A stretch of 64,000 bases of DNA from Castor canadensis (Eukaryota; Chordata; Mammalia; Rodentia; Castoridae), in contig NC_133401.1 of NCBI RefSeq assembly GCF_047511655.1, positions 42,551,570 to 42,615,569 on the forward strand. Direction: 5' to 3'. Position numbers and translations under genes: made by a program. The notes below the pieces were generated by a model, which saw nothing but the letters and a program-made list of their open reading frames with translations, ran no database searches and was not told where the DNA came from. Each line of letters starts with the position of its first letter. Positions within the stretch are counted from its first letter, which is position 1. Below are positions 9,594 through 19,910 of the stretch, one piece after another.

Positions 9594-9780
9594 TAGCCGG
9601 GCACAGTGGTATGCCTGTGCTCCCAACTGTTAGGTGAGGATTCTACCAATTGAGCTACATCCCCAGCTACTTGGGAGGTTGAGGCATGAGGATAATTTGA
9701 GCTTATAAATTCCAGACCAGTCTAGGTAAGATGGCGAATCCCTCATCTCAAGGAAAAAAAAAACCAAAAAACCCCCAAAA
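9594..9780 (+). repeat. B1-like SINE with foreign middle segment
   Basis: 'gccgggcacagtggtatgcc' start and A-rich end. In the middle, 'gattctaccaattgagctac' reads like antisense tRNA-half sequence, so a small piece of another SINE seems inserted or converted in. Confidence 0.65.
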
Positions 9781-10993
9781 CATAGAATGACTACAATTTT
9801 TATTTATTTAACATTATTTATACTAGTAAGTGCCTCTGGAAAATATGTTGTATTGATGAAAAGTTTCTCTTTCCTCTAAAGAAAGTGAATCTGGTGTTTG
9901 TTCTGGAGTGAGAACTGAGACCATTGTCTCAACCCAGCCATGCTTTTCCAGATATCTAGATAAATGATGATCCCACAGGAAATTCTGGAATAGTGACTGA
10001 CAATTTCCACAGAATGGTTAAGAAGCCAGAAGAGCAGAATGAAGTCCTACTTATGCAAGGAAAGTAAATCCTGGGTTTGAGAACTGGAATTGCCCATTGT
10101 CAAGGAGAGCAGAGGCCATACAGTGCATGAAGGCTGGATCAGCCCAGCCTCACTCCCTCCTGGGTGTCTGTAGACACTGTGCCTTAGCCCTGGAGGGTTT
10201 TTACTGTGTCACACACATGACCAGGACAGTCTGAGTTACAGTTTAAATGTCTAGTGGCAAGGATGGTACACCCTAGAATTGACCATGTACGTTGATCCAG
10301 CTGCTTGGTGAGATACAGTTTGAGAATCATAGTACTCAATCATTTGAGATAGTTTGATGTGTTAGCTTTGTTACTGTAATAAAATATCTGATGTAATCAA
10401 CTTAAAAGGAAGGCTTGTTTGGGCTTAGTGTTTTGGAAGTTTCAGTCCATGATCATCAGTTGGCCTATTGTATTTGGGTCTGTGGTAAGGCAGCACAGGA
10501 TGGTGAGAGAATGTGGTGGAGGAAGCCCTCACCTCATGAGGACTGGAAAGCCAAAAGGAGCGAAGAGGTCAAGGTTCCCCAGTCCCCTTCAAAGGCATTC
10601 CCCAGTGATCTAAGGTCTCCCATTAGACCTCAACTCCTAAAGGCTCCCCCACTTCCTAGTAACACCAACAGTCTAAACCATAGCATTTGAGATGCACAGT
10701 TCAGAAGTGTGGGCGGTAGCCTGTGAGTAATTAGTGTTTGCATCGATGAATTATGCAGACTATTAAAATAGCTCTTCAGTAATACTAAGAAAGCTGGGAG
10801 ATAAGTTTATGCCTTCGTTTGGGAGTACTTTTCTGCTGATTCATGGGTTCATATGGTTCAAAATCCACAGTCTCTGCTCTGCTGCAGCTCCTCTCCCTGG
10901 AGGCAGCAGGGCTTCCTGTTTCTTGGGTTTCCTTCCAGAAACAAGGATGTGTATATTTACTGCTGACTTCAACACTTGTTTCATTCACCACAG

Positions 10994-11157
10994 GACCTTA
11001 TGGATTTTCTAAACCCAAATGGCAGTGACTGCACCCTGGTCCTGTTCTATACCCCATGGTGCCGGTTTTCGGCCAGTTTGGCGCCTCATTTTAATTCTCT
11101 GCCCCGGGCATTTCCAGCTCTTCACTTCTTGGCACTGGATGCCTCTCAGCACAGCAG
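10994..11157 (+). CDS. TXNDC15: TXNDC15 exon 3 (thioredoxin active site)
   Basis: Encodes residues 155-208 and two bases of codon 209. Starts [10 protein letters not shown] after cacag at 10989-10993; ends before gtatct. It carries the first half of the thioredoxin fold, including the active-site strand and helix [12 protein letters not shown], with Cys177 and Ser180. The motif is thus CxxS (CRFS) rather than CxxC. In other family members a lone N-terminal cysteine can form mixed disulphides but cannot complete a normal dithiol cycle. C167 lies just before the motif. Sequon at N163 (NGS). Confidence 0.95.
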
Positions 11158-11697
11158 GTATCTCCCCTGGTGGGGTTGCCACTCGTTCTTCTGGCTGATG
11201 ATTGTAGTCTTGTATAGTTCAGTTAGAAGCAGGGGAGTGGGGCATGGGTGAGAGAATATTGCAGATCTTCAGACTTCTGAGGGGCTTGGGTGTTACTTTC
11301 CTGAAGCCCCTAATAAAATAGGCCTGTTCTCTTTGTGATAGATTTAAAAGTGGCTGGTGATGGCATCTGATGGCAGGGGAGGGGACTTTGGAGGATCCTG
11401 GCCAGACTGAATCAGCACAACTAGTGTCACAGCACTATCCTTTTGTGGCTTTAATATGCATCTTGGGTCCCCATCTCTGGCAGCTTCTTAGCACCCCTGT
11501 TCTGTACATATATGGGAATTTGTTTTTTTCTTCCTTGTTTTTTCTTTCCTTTCCTTTTCCTTTTTTAAACTTTCCTTATATTTATTCTTGCATTTGTGTG
11601 CCATAGTAGATATTCAATAAATTGAGTTAATTTAGTCCCTGACATTTACCCTTGTTTTATATTTTTTATATTGTTTACTGGGCTTTTGCCTTTTCTC

Positions 11698-11821
11698 TTT
11701 TTTTGGGGGGTGGGGCTCTCATGTTGTCCAGGCTGGCTTTGAAATTCCAGGCTCAAGTGATCTTCCTGTTTCAGCATCCTGAGTAGCTAGGACTACTCGG
11801 TTTGTGCCACCATGCCTAGCT
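11698..11821 (-). repeat. Monomeric B1-like SINE
   Basis: Antisense B1: 'gttgtccaggctggctttga' to 'gtgccaccatgcctagc'. Confidence 0.8.
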
Positions 11822-11847
11822 TATCTTTCTAAAATGTCCAATAAAAT

Positions 11848-12078
11848 AAGTTACAGAGAACTGCTAGGTGCTAGTGGCTCACACCTATAATCCTAGTTAC
11901 TCAAGGAGGCAGAGATCAGAAGGATCACGGTTCAAAGCCAGCCCCGGGCAAATAGTTCCCCAGACCCTATCTTGAAAAAAACCCATCACAAAAAGGGCTG
12001 GTGGAGTGACTCAAGGTGGAGGCCCTGAGTTCAAGCCCCAGTACTGTAAAACAAAAGTAAAGTAAGTTACAGAAAACT
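11848..12078 (+). repeat. Dimeric SINE with target duplication
   Basis: B1 half ('ggctcacacctataatccta') plus shortened tRNA half ('ggctggtggagtgactcaag'). Duplication 'aagttacaga(g/a)aact' at 11848-11862 and 12064-12078. Confidence 0.85.
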
Positions 12079-12713
12079 TTCTTTAGATGTCCTGTATGCT
12101 ATGATTGTACCTGGGTAATAAACTAGTGTTCCCACTTCTTCTAAATCAGATGCTCCTTAGCAGGTTACCAGAGATTGTGTGGGAGTGGGAGTCAGTGTAG
12201 AATGTTGGCGGTCAGATAGAATGTAAGACGGGCGAGTTGGTGGTAAGATTAAGTTGAATAACTTTATTTGCACTCCACTGATTTTTCTCCAAGTGGGAAT
12301 GTAACTTCCAGTGCTTACTTGAAACTGCTTATGTTAAGAAGACAGAATTTGCCCCACAAATTAATAATTCTTACATGGGCTTCAGGAAAATATCTAAGTG
12401 GCTTGGACTAAGGGAACAGACTGAATGGAGAGGACAGTTCGGGTTAATGTCCAGCTCTGACCGTTCCTCCCTTCAACCCCCTCCAGCCTCACTCAGTTCT
12501 CTGGGTTACAGACCTGGCACTGCCCCCTCCACTCCCTCCCATGGGCTTTCTGCATCTGGTTTGCCTTTTCTTTCCTTTACCCCACCATTAAGTGCCTGGC
12601 ATGGTGCTTTAATTTTGGAGACCAGGGCACTTGTCCTTGTGATAGAGGCTGGGATTTTGTCGGCCTCATATGTTAATATCTAAGTCATGGCATGTTTACA
12701 AAAGAAAAAAATC

Positions 12714-12820
12714 CCGATTATCTCCACGGGAGAAACTGAGGCTCAGGGAGGTTCAATAATCTGTTCAACGGTCACAACTGGCTCAGTGGCCAAACTAAGG
12801 CTAGAAGTGGGACTGGGGTA
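12714..12820 (+). repeat. MIR SINE
   Basis: 'gagaaactgaggctcaggga' and 'ggttcaataatctg' are the MIR core; degenerate tail follows. Confidence 0.75.
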
Positions 12821-13296
12821 TACTACATCACGGTGACACAATCTCATAGATCAGATTACTCCCAAGACCTCCTGCCCTATTGCAAGCTTCCTGGTGTGGG
12901 TTTAGTCAGGTGCTGCCTCACCACAAGTTACCAGGCCAACTGCTCACTGTAAGTTCATCTGTTTTGAGGATGGGCATTCCAAAGTTTGACATTTCTCTGT
13001 CAAGAAAATAAGACACAGTGTCTTTCATCCATGACTTAGAATTTTCTGGTCATAGGACAGTTGGGAACATAAACAGTGGGGTAATTGGGTCATAGGTTGA
13101 TCCATATGGCAATAGCATCAACTTAGATTGCCGAACAGGAATGCCCTCAGCCCTGACCCACAAGGAGGTCAGGAATAACTAAAAGCCAAAAGCTGAATAT
13201 CAGAAACCTCCTTAGGTCACACGAAACCAGGCTTTTCTTATTTATTTCCATCCATTCTGATAGATTTGGGTTTTCTAACGGATTTTTCTCTTACAG

Positions 13297-13427
13297 CCTT
13301 TCTACCAGATTTGGCACTGTAGCTGTCCCTAATATTTTGTTATTTCAAGGAGCTAAACCAATGGCTAGATTTAATCATACAGACCGAACACTGGAAACGC
13401 TGAAAATATTCATTTTTAATCAGACGG
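13297..13427 (+). CDS. TXNDC15: TXNDC15 exon 4
   Basis: Completes Ser209 and encodes residues 210-252 plus one base of codon 253. [18 protein letters not shown] holds the second half of the thioredoxin fold; Pro220 in AVPN fits the conserved cis-proline that faces the active site. Sequons at N235 (NHT) and N250 (NQT). Acceptor ttacag at 13291-13296; donor gtatgt at 13428. Confidence 0.95.
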
Positions 13428-13617
13428 GTATGTATAGAGAAATAATGTGCTGAGGAAGAAGATACTTCTTGCTGGGTTGTGCTTTTGTGGGTTCTGTTCT
13501 GCTGTATCCTTCAGGTTGGACTGTGAGCTGTAAGACTTCTCTAATGACCTGTGAGGATCCTGTTAAACTTCTCCCTATCTGAGCAAGTTTAACATGAGCA
13601 GGCAATTTTAATGATTA

Positions 13618-14090
13618 TATTTAAAAAAATACAGATTTATTAAAAACAATTCACATACCATACACCTCACCCATAGATACCTTTTTACACACATGTTCAC
13701 TTAAGTTTAATATTTGTGCATAAGTGTGCATAAATCATTAGTGATAAACTTTCAGAAAGTGAGTGCCCCAGTGAGTGGTGATCAGAACAAGCAAAACCAT
13801 GATCCTGTCTCACTTCCGAAGAGGTGACCAGCCTTACCTTTTAAGACCATAGACCAGCATTACACTTGCTAGGCAGACACTCCCAGCACTTGAGCCACTC
13901 AGCCAGCCCTGCATTACTGCTTTGAACTTTGTGTTGACTGAGGCATGTGGCGTATATTCTTTTGTTGGGCTCATTTCACCCGTCTGTTGTGCTATAAGAA
14001 GCACTGCATTGTTGGATATGGTGGTTTTGCTCATTTTTCTTGGGTAGTGTTCCATTTATTAGTCCATTTGAAGATGCTATTTTAATTCCT
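13618..14090 (-). repeat. Old L1 3'-end fragment
   Basis: 'gatttattaaaaacaattca' and 'cataccatacacctcaccca', then later 'gttccatttattagtccatt', follow the order of the complement of old mammalian L1 3' ends. Interrupted by an antisense tRNA-half SINE at about 13846-13916 ('acttgctaggcagacac'). Confidence 0.55.
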
Positions 14091-14099
14091 CAATATTTG

Positions 14100-14650
14100 C
14101 CAAAATTTAGGGCCTTTTAAAAATTATATTTTGAATTAGTATACATTAATAAAATGTGGAGGTTTCATTGTGGAAATTCAATACATGTGTACAGTGTCCT
14201 TTGAACAAGTTCCCCCCTTCATCCCCCCTTTTTTATACAGTGTTTGGTGGGTTTCATTATGCTGTCTTCAAACATATACAAATAGTGTATTTCAGTTCCC
14301 CTCCCCCTTTCCAGTGATTCCCCCAGACTGTCCTTTCACATTCATGTCCCATTATCATCATCATCATCATCATCGCTTTAGTTCTAGGTTCCACAGATGA
14401 ATGAGGACATGTGATATTTGGCTTTGAGCTTGGCTTATTTCATTCAGCATGATGATCTCCAGTTCCATCTATTTTTCAGCAAGTGACAATTCCATTTTTC
14501 TTTCTGGCAAACACACAGACACACACACACTTACCATATTTTCTTTGTTCATGAGTTTTTTTTCATCACTTCAGCTGGTTTCATAGTTTAGCTATAGTGA
14601 ACAGAGCTGCAGTAAACATGGGTGTGCAGGTTTGAGCACGTAAATTTGAA
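14100..14650 (-). repeat. L1 3'-end fragment
   Basis: 'ttcattcagcatgatgatct' with 'agttccatctatttttcagc', and 'gctgcagtaaacatgggtgt', are the complement of L1 ORF2/3' UTR sequence, older than the copies at 7381 and 53960. It contains an (ATC)n run at about 14352-14376 and a (CA)n run at 14511-14530. Confidence 0.65.
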
Positions 14651-15399
14651 TTTTCTTCACTGAAATACTTCGCTCATCAGAAACCTTATTGCCTTAACTA
14701 TGAGCAGCTCACTTCTTAAAGTGCACTTATGGGAAATAAGTGCAAATTAGAACACACCTCCAGAATGTAATCACTTTTCTCTTGATACAAAGAGAAAGCG
14801 CCAAGTTAGCTCTGAGGAGTAAAAGTGGCTACCATGTGGAGATCGGGCATCCTGAGGCTTGTCCTCGACTGGCATGGGAGGGGACATCCTTGTCTTTAGT
14901 GCTCTAGGAGAACCTAGAACATGGAAGAAATCTCAGAGTCCCAGCATCTTTGGTGACCACCTACTCCAGTGGTGACTAGTTGTTCTAACAATTGTTTCAG
15001 TAGCTTATTTCAGAGCACTTTGACTTTAGCATTACTGAACCTGTGAAAACATTCTGTAGCCTCCTGAGAGTAACATTACTACTTTCTTGTTGAACTTTGG
15101 TCTGAAGAAGAACAAAAGGCAGCTCTCACAAGGCTCTGCCTGAGAAAGCTGTGATGAGTCTGCAGAAATTCTGGAGTTTTAGCTTTGAACAGCTGAATGG
15201 ATTCCTGATCCTTTGATGTGGTGGGGAGAAAGGCAAGTTACAAATTACACTGACAAGCAGGTGAAATCCATCCCAGATACACTACAGTGGTGCTTATTTC
15301 AGGATTGCATGCCATTTTGCATACCCTACATCAGACTTCAGAAAAATGTGAGGTGGACACATTTTCTCTCTAATTTGAAACAATTGATTTCTCTTTCAG

Positions 15400-15596
15400 G
15401 TATAGAAGCCAAGAAAAATGTGGTGGTAACGCAAGCTGACCAAATAGGCCCTCTTCCCAGCACTTTGATAAAGACTGTGGACTGGCTGCTTGTGTTTTCC
15501 TTGTTCTTTTTAGTTAGTTTTACTCTGTATGCTACCATTCGAACTGAGAGTATCCGGTGGCTAATTCCAGGACGAGAGCAGGAACACGCAGAATAG
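15400..15596 (+). CDS. TXNDC15: TXNDC15 exon 5 (transmembrane anchor and C-terminus)
   Basis: Encodes Gly253 (split) to Glu317, stop TAG at 15594-15596. Residues 279-299 (VDWLLVFSLFFLVSFTLYAT and following I) form one membrane helix; the cytosolic tail is short and charged, ending REQEHAE. With the N-terminal signal peptide this gives type I topology: thioredoxin fold in the ER lumen or outside, tail in the cytosol. Acceptor tttcag at 15394-15399. Confidence 0.95.
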
Positions 15597-16110
15597 TGTG
15601 AAAGATGTGGGCCTTCAGCCTTCCTTTAAAACCAGTGCTGTTAGTTTCTAAATCTTCCCTACAGAAGTGTTGACTGCATCTGGAATCAGATTAAAAGATC
15701 CTGCATTTGTTCAATCACTGAATGAGTTAAAAAAAATTAAACTGGTGTTTCACTAGAATTGCAATAAGCAAATGCAAAGATATTAAAATTTACTGTTCAT
15801 GTTTTTACCACTTGAACACAATCTGATACTCTAATCCAGTTGGAAATGTGAAGATACATTGTGGTAGAGTAGAGAGGAAAATGCCACTGTGGATACTCTA
15901 GAGAAGGCAGAAATGGAACTTCAGATTATCGTTTTATAAAATTCTTGGTTCCTTAAGAATGTCTAAGAAGATTGGTTTTCTACTTGCAACTTCTCTTCCA
16001 GGGTGGATAAGCAGGAGAGCATTATGAGAAGGGCTACAATGGCTAAGTGTGACCCTGTAATAAACAACGGATGGAAAATAAACATGTCTAATACCCTGGT
16101 GTTTGTGAGC
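15597..16110 (+). other. TXNDC15: TXNDC15 3' UTR
   Basis: Runs from the stop codon to the inferred cleavage site just beyond the two poly(A) signals. Unique sequence; no repeat within it. Confidence 0.6.
16059..16082 (+). terminator. TXNDC15: TXNDC15 poly(A) signals
   Basis: AATAAA at 16059-16064 and again at 16077-16082, followed by a GT-rich stretch ('ggtgtttgtgagctctg' from about 16099) that fits the downstream element. Cleavage near 16095-16110 is inferred. Confidence 0.7.
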
Positions 16111-16144
16111 TCTGCTTTCACAGAGGAACGTGAAGTGTTTTTCA

Positions 16145-16228
16145 GGGCTGGCTCAAGTGGTGGAGACCCTGCCTAGCAAGCACAGGACCCTGAGTTCAAA
16201 CCCCAGTACCACCAAAAAGAAAAAAAAA
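16145..16228 (+). repeat. tRNA-half SINE
   Basis: 'gggctggctcaagtggtgga' to 'gttcaaaccccagtaccacc' with A tail, immediately after the TXNDC15 poly(A) site. Confidence 0.8.
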
Positions 16229-16714
16229 TGTGATTTCAGTTGTTTCTAGGTGAGGCAGATGTTAGGATAAAGTGAATGTTTATAATTAAAGTGCATTTAT
16301 TATCAGTTCTATGCTAAAGCATAAACTTTAGTCATAGTTACTTAACCAGCATGCATTAATTCAACCTAAAACTACTCATCCCAGCCTAGGTTCAGTGAGG
16401 TTCAAAGGAAGCATATAAAACACTTCTTAGCTGTAAGTTGACTCTAGTTCAGGATACATTTAGTGAAGACAACATGGACCTTAAATTCAGATATAAGACA
16501 GTTGATGAGCTAATGATAAATTACTTTTATACCACTTGTTTCTAGTGTTTAATTAAATGTGTATTTCATAAGATACCCTAAATTCTACAGAAACAGAACC
16601 TGAGAGTCCCCTGAGTGTTACATTGAGTGAGAGTTTACAACTTAAAGTTTAGGGTCATGCTGTGTACAGCCATGGCTGGTCACCCACTGCAGGAGGGGAC
16701 TGTGGCTCAGAATG

Positions 16715-16830
16715 GTACAGTTATGAGGTCCATTTTATAAATGAGCAAACTGAGGCGTAGGGAGTTTAAGTAACTTGCCTGGGTTGCACATAGTAAGTTG
16801 ATGAGGTTGGGATTTGAACCTTCACACTTA
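16715..16830 (+). repeat. MIR SINE
   Basis: 'cattttataaatgagcaaac' and 'tgaggcgtagggagtttaag' followed by 'taacttgcctgggttgcaca': well-preserved MIR. Confidence 0.8.
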
Positions 16831-16874
16831 CGTATACCTTTAATTACAAATCTAAGAACAAACCCTTAGCAATT

Positions 16875-17030
16875 TGGCCTCTGATGCCAGATACTGTTGC
16901 ATTTATCCATACCATAATCCAATGAGACTGATACTATGAAATGTCCTCATTTCGGAGTAAACTGAGGCCTCAAACAAGGTCATGGAGAGTTCAGTGGGTA
17001 GATCAAGCTTCAAACCTCAGCATTCTCACT
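16875..17030 (+). repeat. MIR SINE
   Basis: 'gtcctcatttcggagtaaac', then 'tgaggcctcaaacaagg' and a diverged 3' part. A second MIR directly after the first. Confidence 0.65.
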
Positions 17031-17157
17031 TCAGGACCTCTGTGTGGAAGGGTCCCCTGCCTGCTTTGGGCCCCGGCTGAGGTGGCTGTCTAAAGCATTT
17101 CCCTTCCGTATGTTCCAGTCATAAAGTTGCAACTTAGTACCTTGATCCTTGATTTTA

Positions 17158-17268
17158 CTTTTTTTGAGCCAGGGTTTCCCTATATAGTCTAGACTAGCCT
17201 TGATCTCGCCATCCTGTCCCAGGCTCCCCGTGCTACGGGATTGTAGGCATGTGCTATACACCTTGCTT
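17158..17268 (-). repeat. Monomeric B1-like SINE
   Basis: 'agggtttccctatatagtct' to 'gggattgtaggcatgtgcta', antisense B1. Confidence 0.8.
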
Positions 17269-17281
17269 TTCGTTTTCTTTT

Positions 17282-17473
17282 ATTGGGGGGGGGAGTACTG
17301 GGGTTTGAACTCAGGGCCTACACCTTGAGCCACTCCACCGGCCTTTTTCTGTGATGGGGTTTTTCTAGGTAGGGTTTTGTGAACTATTTGCCAGGGCTGG
17401 TTTTGAACCGATTGTCCTAATATTTGCCTCCTGAGTAGGTAGGATTATAGGCATGAGCCACCAGTGCCTGGCA
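17282..17473 (-). repeat. Dimeric B1/ID-like SINE
   Basis: 'actggggtttgaactcaggg' (tRNA half) to 'gagccaccagtgcctggc' (B1 half). Confidence 0.85.
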
Positions 17474-17669
17474 TCTTTTTATTTTTTTTGATTAACATTT
17501 CACTGTTGCTAATAGTTTTCCTAACCTTAGCTACATAATAGGCCTCCTTTGGCTGTTTCTGTAAGGACTAGAGATGCCAGTTTCATACAGTGGTGTTAAG
17601 GAAGGAAAATGATGAAGGGTCACTGATTTGTGGACTCACACCAGTTCATTTTCCAGTTCCCAACTTTGT

Positions 17670-17785
17670 TTTTCTTTTTCTTGGAGGCAAAGTTTCCCTA
17701 TGTAGCCCAAGCTTATCTCAAATCTTCCTTGCCTTTGCCTCCCAAGTGCTGGGATTACACATGTGCACCAACACACTTGGCCAGT
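17670..17785 (-). repeat. Monomeric B1-like SINE
   Basis: 'aaagtttccctatgtagccc' to 'tgggattacacatgtgcacc'. Confidence 0.8.
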
Positions 17786-18017
17786 TTTCACTTTAATGAG
17801 TAAATTTAAAGAGTATTTCTCATTATTATAAACACCTAATGTAAAAATTAGAAATACAGCCTTTAATTCCATCCCTTGTGTAGTCTATAGTCAGTCTGTG
17901 GCACTGGGCAAACAAAACCAGTGTCTTACATAAATGGCTGAGATCAGTGACAACTGATCAGTGCCCTCATCAGTAGTATTTGCCTGAGGTTAGCTTTTCA
18001 CATGGCTGCATTTTGTT

Positions 18018-18108
18018 TTTCCTTATGGTACTGGAGTTTAAACTCTGGGCTTTGTGCTTGCTAGGCAGGGGTCTAACCACTTACTTGAGCCACTCCTCCA
18101 GTCCAGAT
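18018..18108 (-). repeat. tRNA-half SINE
   Basis: 'ggtactggagtttaaactct' to 'gagccactcctccagtcc'. Confidence 0.8.
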
Positions 18109-18438
18109 AATTACATCTTTTGAAGTGTGTAAAAAGGAAGAAAGTAGGAAGCTATTTTATTTTTTCTAAATTCATAGAACTGATTGCTGGGCTGGACGGA
18201 GGCTGGGAGCGCCCTGAGGTCAGCCCCCCAGTATTGCAAAACAACCCCCCCTCCCCAAATGACTTCTAAGAATTGCTAAATGGGTCTCAGTCTATTACAC
18301 GTAATAAACATACACACATATACATATATAAAATATCCTTTACAAAGCTTCCTATTAAAAAAAAGGAAAACGATACAAATTATACTGTTTCACAGTGACT
18401 TTTATGGTTTGTCAATTACATCTCAAAAAGTAGAAAGG

Positions 18439-18560
18439 TAGCAGGACTTGGTGGCGCAAGCCTGTGCTCCCAGCACTCTGGGAGGCTGAGGCAGTAGGAT
18501 CCCGAGTTCCAGGCCAGCCAGGGCTACTTACACAGCTAGAAAGAAAAATTAAAAAAAAAA
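18439..18560 (+). repeat. Monomeric B1-like SINE
   Basis: 'caggacttggtggcgcaagc', 'gggaggctgaggcagtagga' and A tail. Confidence 0.8.
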
Positions 18561-18679
18561 GCCCAAAGAGAAATTAACACACGTATTGGGCATGGAAAGG
18601 AAGGCATATCTCCCAGTACATCAGACAGCTGGTGCCCCCTGTCCTCACCTGTCCCGGGGCCTGCTGCAATCCTTGCTGG

Positions 18680-19330
18680 CTTTTGGGACCGCAGGGAGGA
18701 CACAGGTACGCCTGGGCCGAGCCCAGGTTTCGCCCTAGGCTGCCGGGCCCCGCGGTGGGCGCCGAGTCAACGCCCCTTGCCCTGGAGGGAGCGGGGGCCG
18801 CGCGCTCCCGGGTTGCGCGCCCCCGGGTTGGCGGCCATTGCGGCCCGGGGCTTGCGGGGGCGCGCGCGCGCGCCGGGGCGGGGCCATGGCGGCGGCGCTC
18901 TGGGCGCGCGGCGCGGCGCTGTGGTGGCTGGCGGCGCTGCGGGGACGGAGCCGCATCTGGGCGGCCATGGTGAGTGCGCAGCGCTCGAGGGGGACGGTTC
19001 GGCCCGGGCGCGTCGGGCCTTTGGGCTGGACCCGGGCCGCCGCGTTCGCGGACCCGCACCTGCCCGGCGCATGGTCGGGGACCAGCGTGTCCTCAGCGAT
19101 GCCATGCCCCGTCTCCTTGGGGGTCAAAATTTCGCCTTAGCTACCGGCTTGCTAACCGGAAGCAAAGTCTTTTTTTTAACATGAAAATGAGTGCGGAACT
19201 GGGCGGCTGGTCACCGGTGTGCCGAGTCGCAAGCTCGTGCACTGGGGGGGGCGCGCCGGGCCGTGTCCTCGGCCGCGCGCTCGGCGGCGTCGCGGGCGCT
19301 CGCTTACCTGCTTTCCTGCTGCGGAGTTCT
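18680..19330. promoter_or_regulatory. PCBD2: PCBD2 CpG-island promoter
   Basis: Dense CpG from about 18680 to 19330 spanning exon 1. Just before the start codon lie a GC-alternating run ('cgcgcgcgcgcgcc', about 18861-18874) and an SP1-like 'ggggcggggcc' ending at the Kozak bases. No TATA box seen. The transcription start is probably within 18700-18880; which base cannot be told from sequence. Confidence 0.7.
18886..18969 (+). CDS. PCBD2: PCBD2 exon 1 (pterin-4a-carbinolamine dehydratase 2)
   Basis: First of four phase-0 coding exons (18886-18969, 22613-22750, 60148-60228, 61383-61478) giving 132 residues; human is 130 as I recall. PCBD2 (DCoH2) dehydrates 4a-hydroxytetrahydrobiopterin during biopterin recycling and, like PCBD1, stabilises HNF1 homeodomain dimers. 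Residues 1-28 (MAAALWARGAALWWLAALRG, then RSRIWAAM) are Arg-, Ala- and Trp-rich without acidic residues, a plausible mitochondrial leader; this matches reports of mitochondrial PCBD2 but is an inference here. The ATG has a good context (gggccATGg). The last codon of the exon is itself ATG (Met28), directly before gtgagt. Starting there would give 105 residues, about the size of PCBD1. Confidence 0.88.
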
Positions 19331-19549
19331 TGGGGAGAATTAGTAGTAAATTGCCTACTTTTGGGCGACACATCGATTTTTCTCTCGGCTTCCAAAGGGC
19401 ACTCGGTTTTCCTGCTTTAGTAATGATTGGAGTACACGGAGGGAAGAGTTTTTGGGACGCAGCGCCACCTAGTGGAAAAGTGTCGCATTCCACTGACCGG
19501 TCCATTTCTACAAAGGTGCTTGTAAGCGCCCGTTTGAAATGCTTTTCCT

Positions 19550-19780
19550 TTTTTTTTTTTTTTTTTTTTTTTTTTGTGAGACTGGGGTTTGAACTAAAGG
19601 CTTCGGGCTTGCAAAGCAGGTGCTCTACCACTTGAGCCACACCTCCAGTCTGTTTTGCTCTGGTTAGTGTAGAGAAGGGTCCTCTGAACTATTTCCCTAG
19701 ACTAGCCTTGAACAGGGCTCATCCCTGTCTCAGCCTCCCAAGTAGCTAGGTTTATGGGCGTGAGCCACTGGCACCCTGCC
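19550..19780 (-). repeat. Dimeric B1/ID-like SINE
   Basis: Long poly(T), 'actggggtttgaactaaagg', 'acttgagccacacctcc', then B1 half ending 'gtgagccactggcaccctg'. Confidence 0.8.
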
Positions 19781-19828
19781 GCCTGAGGCACACCTCCAGT
19801 CCTGAAGTTGTTTTCTTTCTTTCTTTCT

Positions 19829-19910
19829 TTTTTTAATGATACTTGGGTTTAACTCAGGCCTTCATGCTTGCTAGGCAGGCACTCTACCACTTGAGCCACT
19901 CTGCCAGCCC
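19829..19910 (-). repeat. tRNA-half SINE
   Basis: 'gcttgctaggcaggcactct' and 'accacttgagccactctgcc'. Confidence 0.8.

Larger units (their letters stand above)
8982..10993 (+). other. TXNDC15: TXNDC15 intron 2
   Basis: 2.0 kb, phase 0, gtgaga to cacag. Contains two B1-like SINEs and one ID, and a block at 10360-10690 ('aaaatatctgatgtaatcaa' to 'cacttcctagtaacacc') that looks like an old interspersed repeat I cannot name. Nothing seen in 9781-10360 or 10690-10993. Confidence 0.75.
11158..13296 (+). other. TXNDC15: TXNDC15 intron 3
   Basis: 2.1 kb, phase 2, gtatct to ttacag. Holds an antisense B1, a dimeric SINE and a MIR. Nothing recognised in 11160-11690, 12080-12700 or 12830-13290. Confidence 0.75.
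13428..15399 (+). other. TXNDC15: TXNDC15 intron 4
   Basis: 2.0 kb, phase 1, gtatgt to tttcag. The first two thirds are L1 remains; 14650-15399 shows no repeat or gene I can name. An open frame runs from 15213 through the acceptor into exon 5, but its upstream part is intronic. Confidence 0.75.
16229..18680. other. TXNDC15-PCBD2 spacer
   Basis: About 2.6 kb between the two genes, with no exon seen. Contains MIR and SINE copies listed separately; 18187-18245 also looks like a decayed tRNA-half SINE. 16240-16700 and 18246-18430 are unremarkable. Confidence 0.6.

Noticed and set aside
18574-19127. Minus-strand open frames over the PCBD2 CpG island
   Set aside because: GC-rich chance frames opposite exon 1; no domain and no splice pattern.
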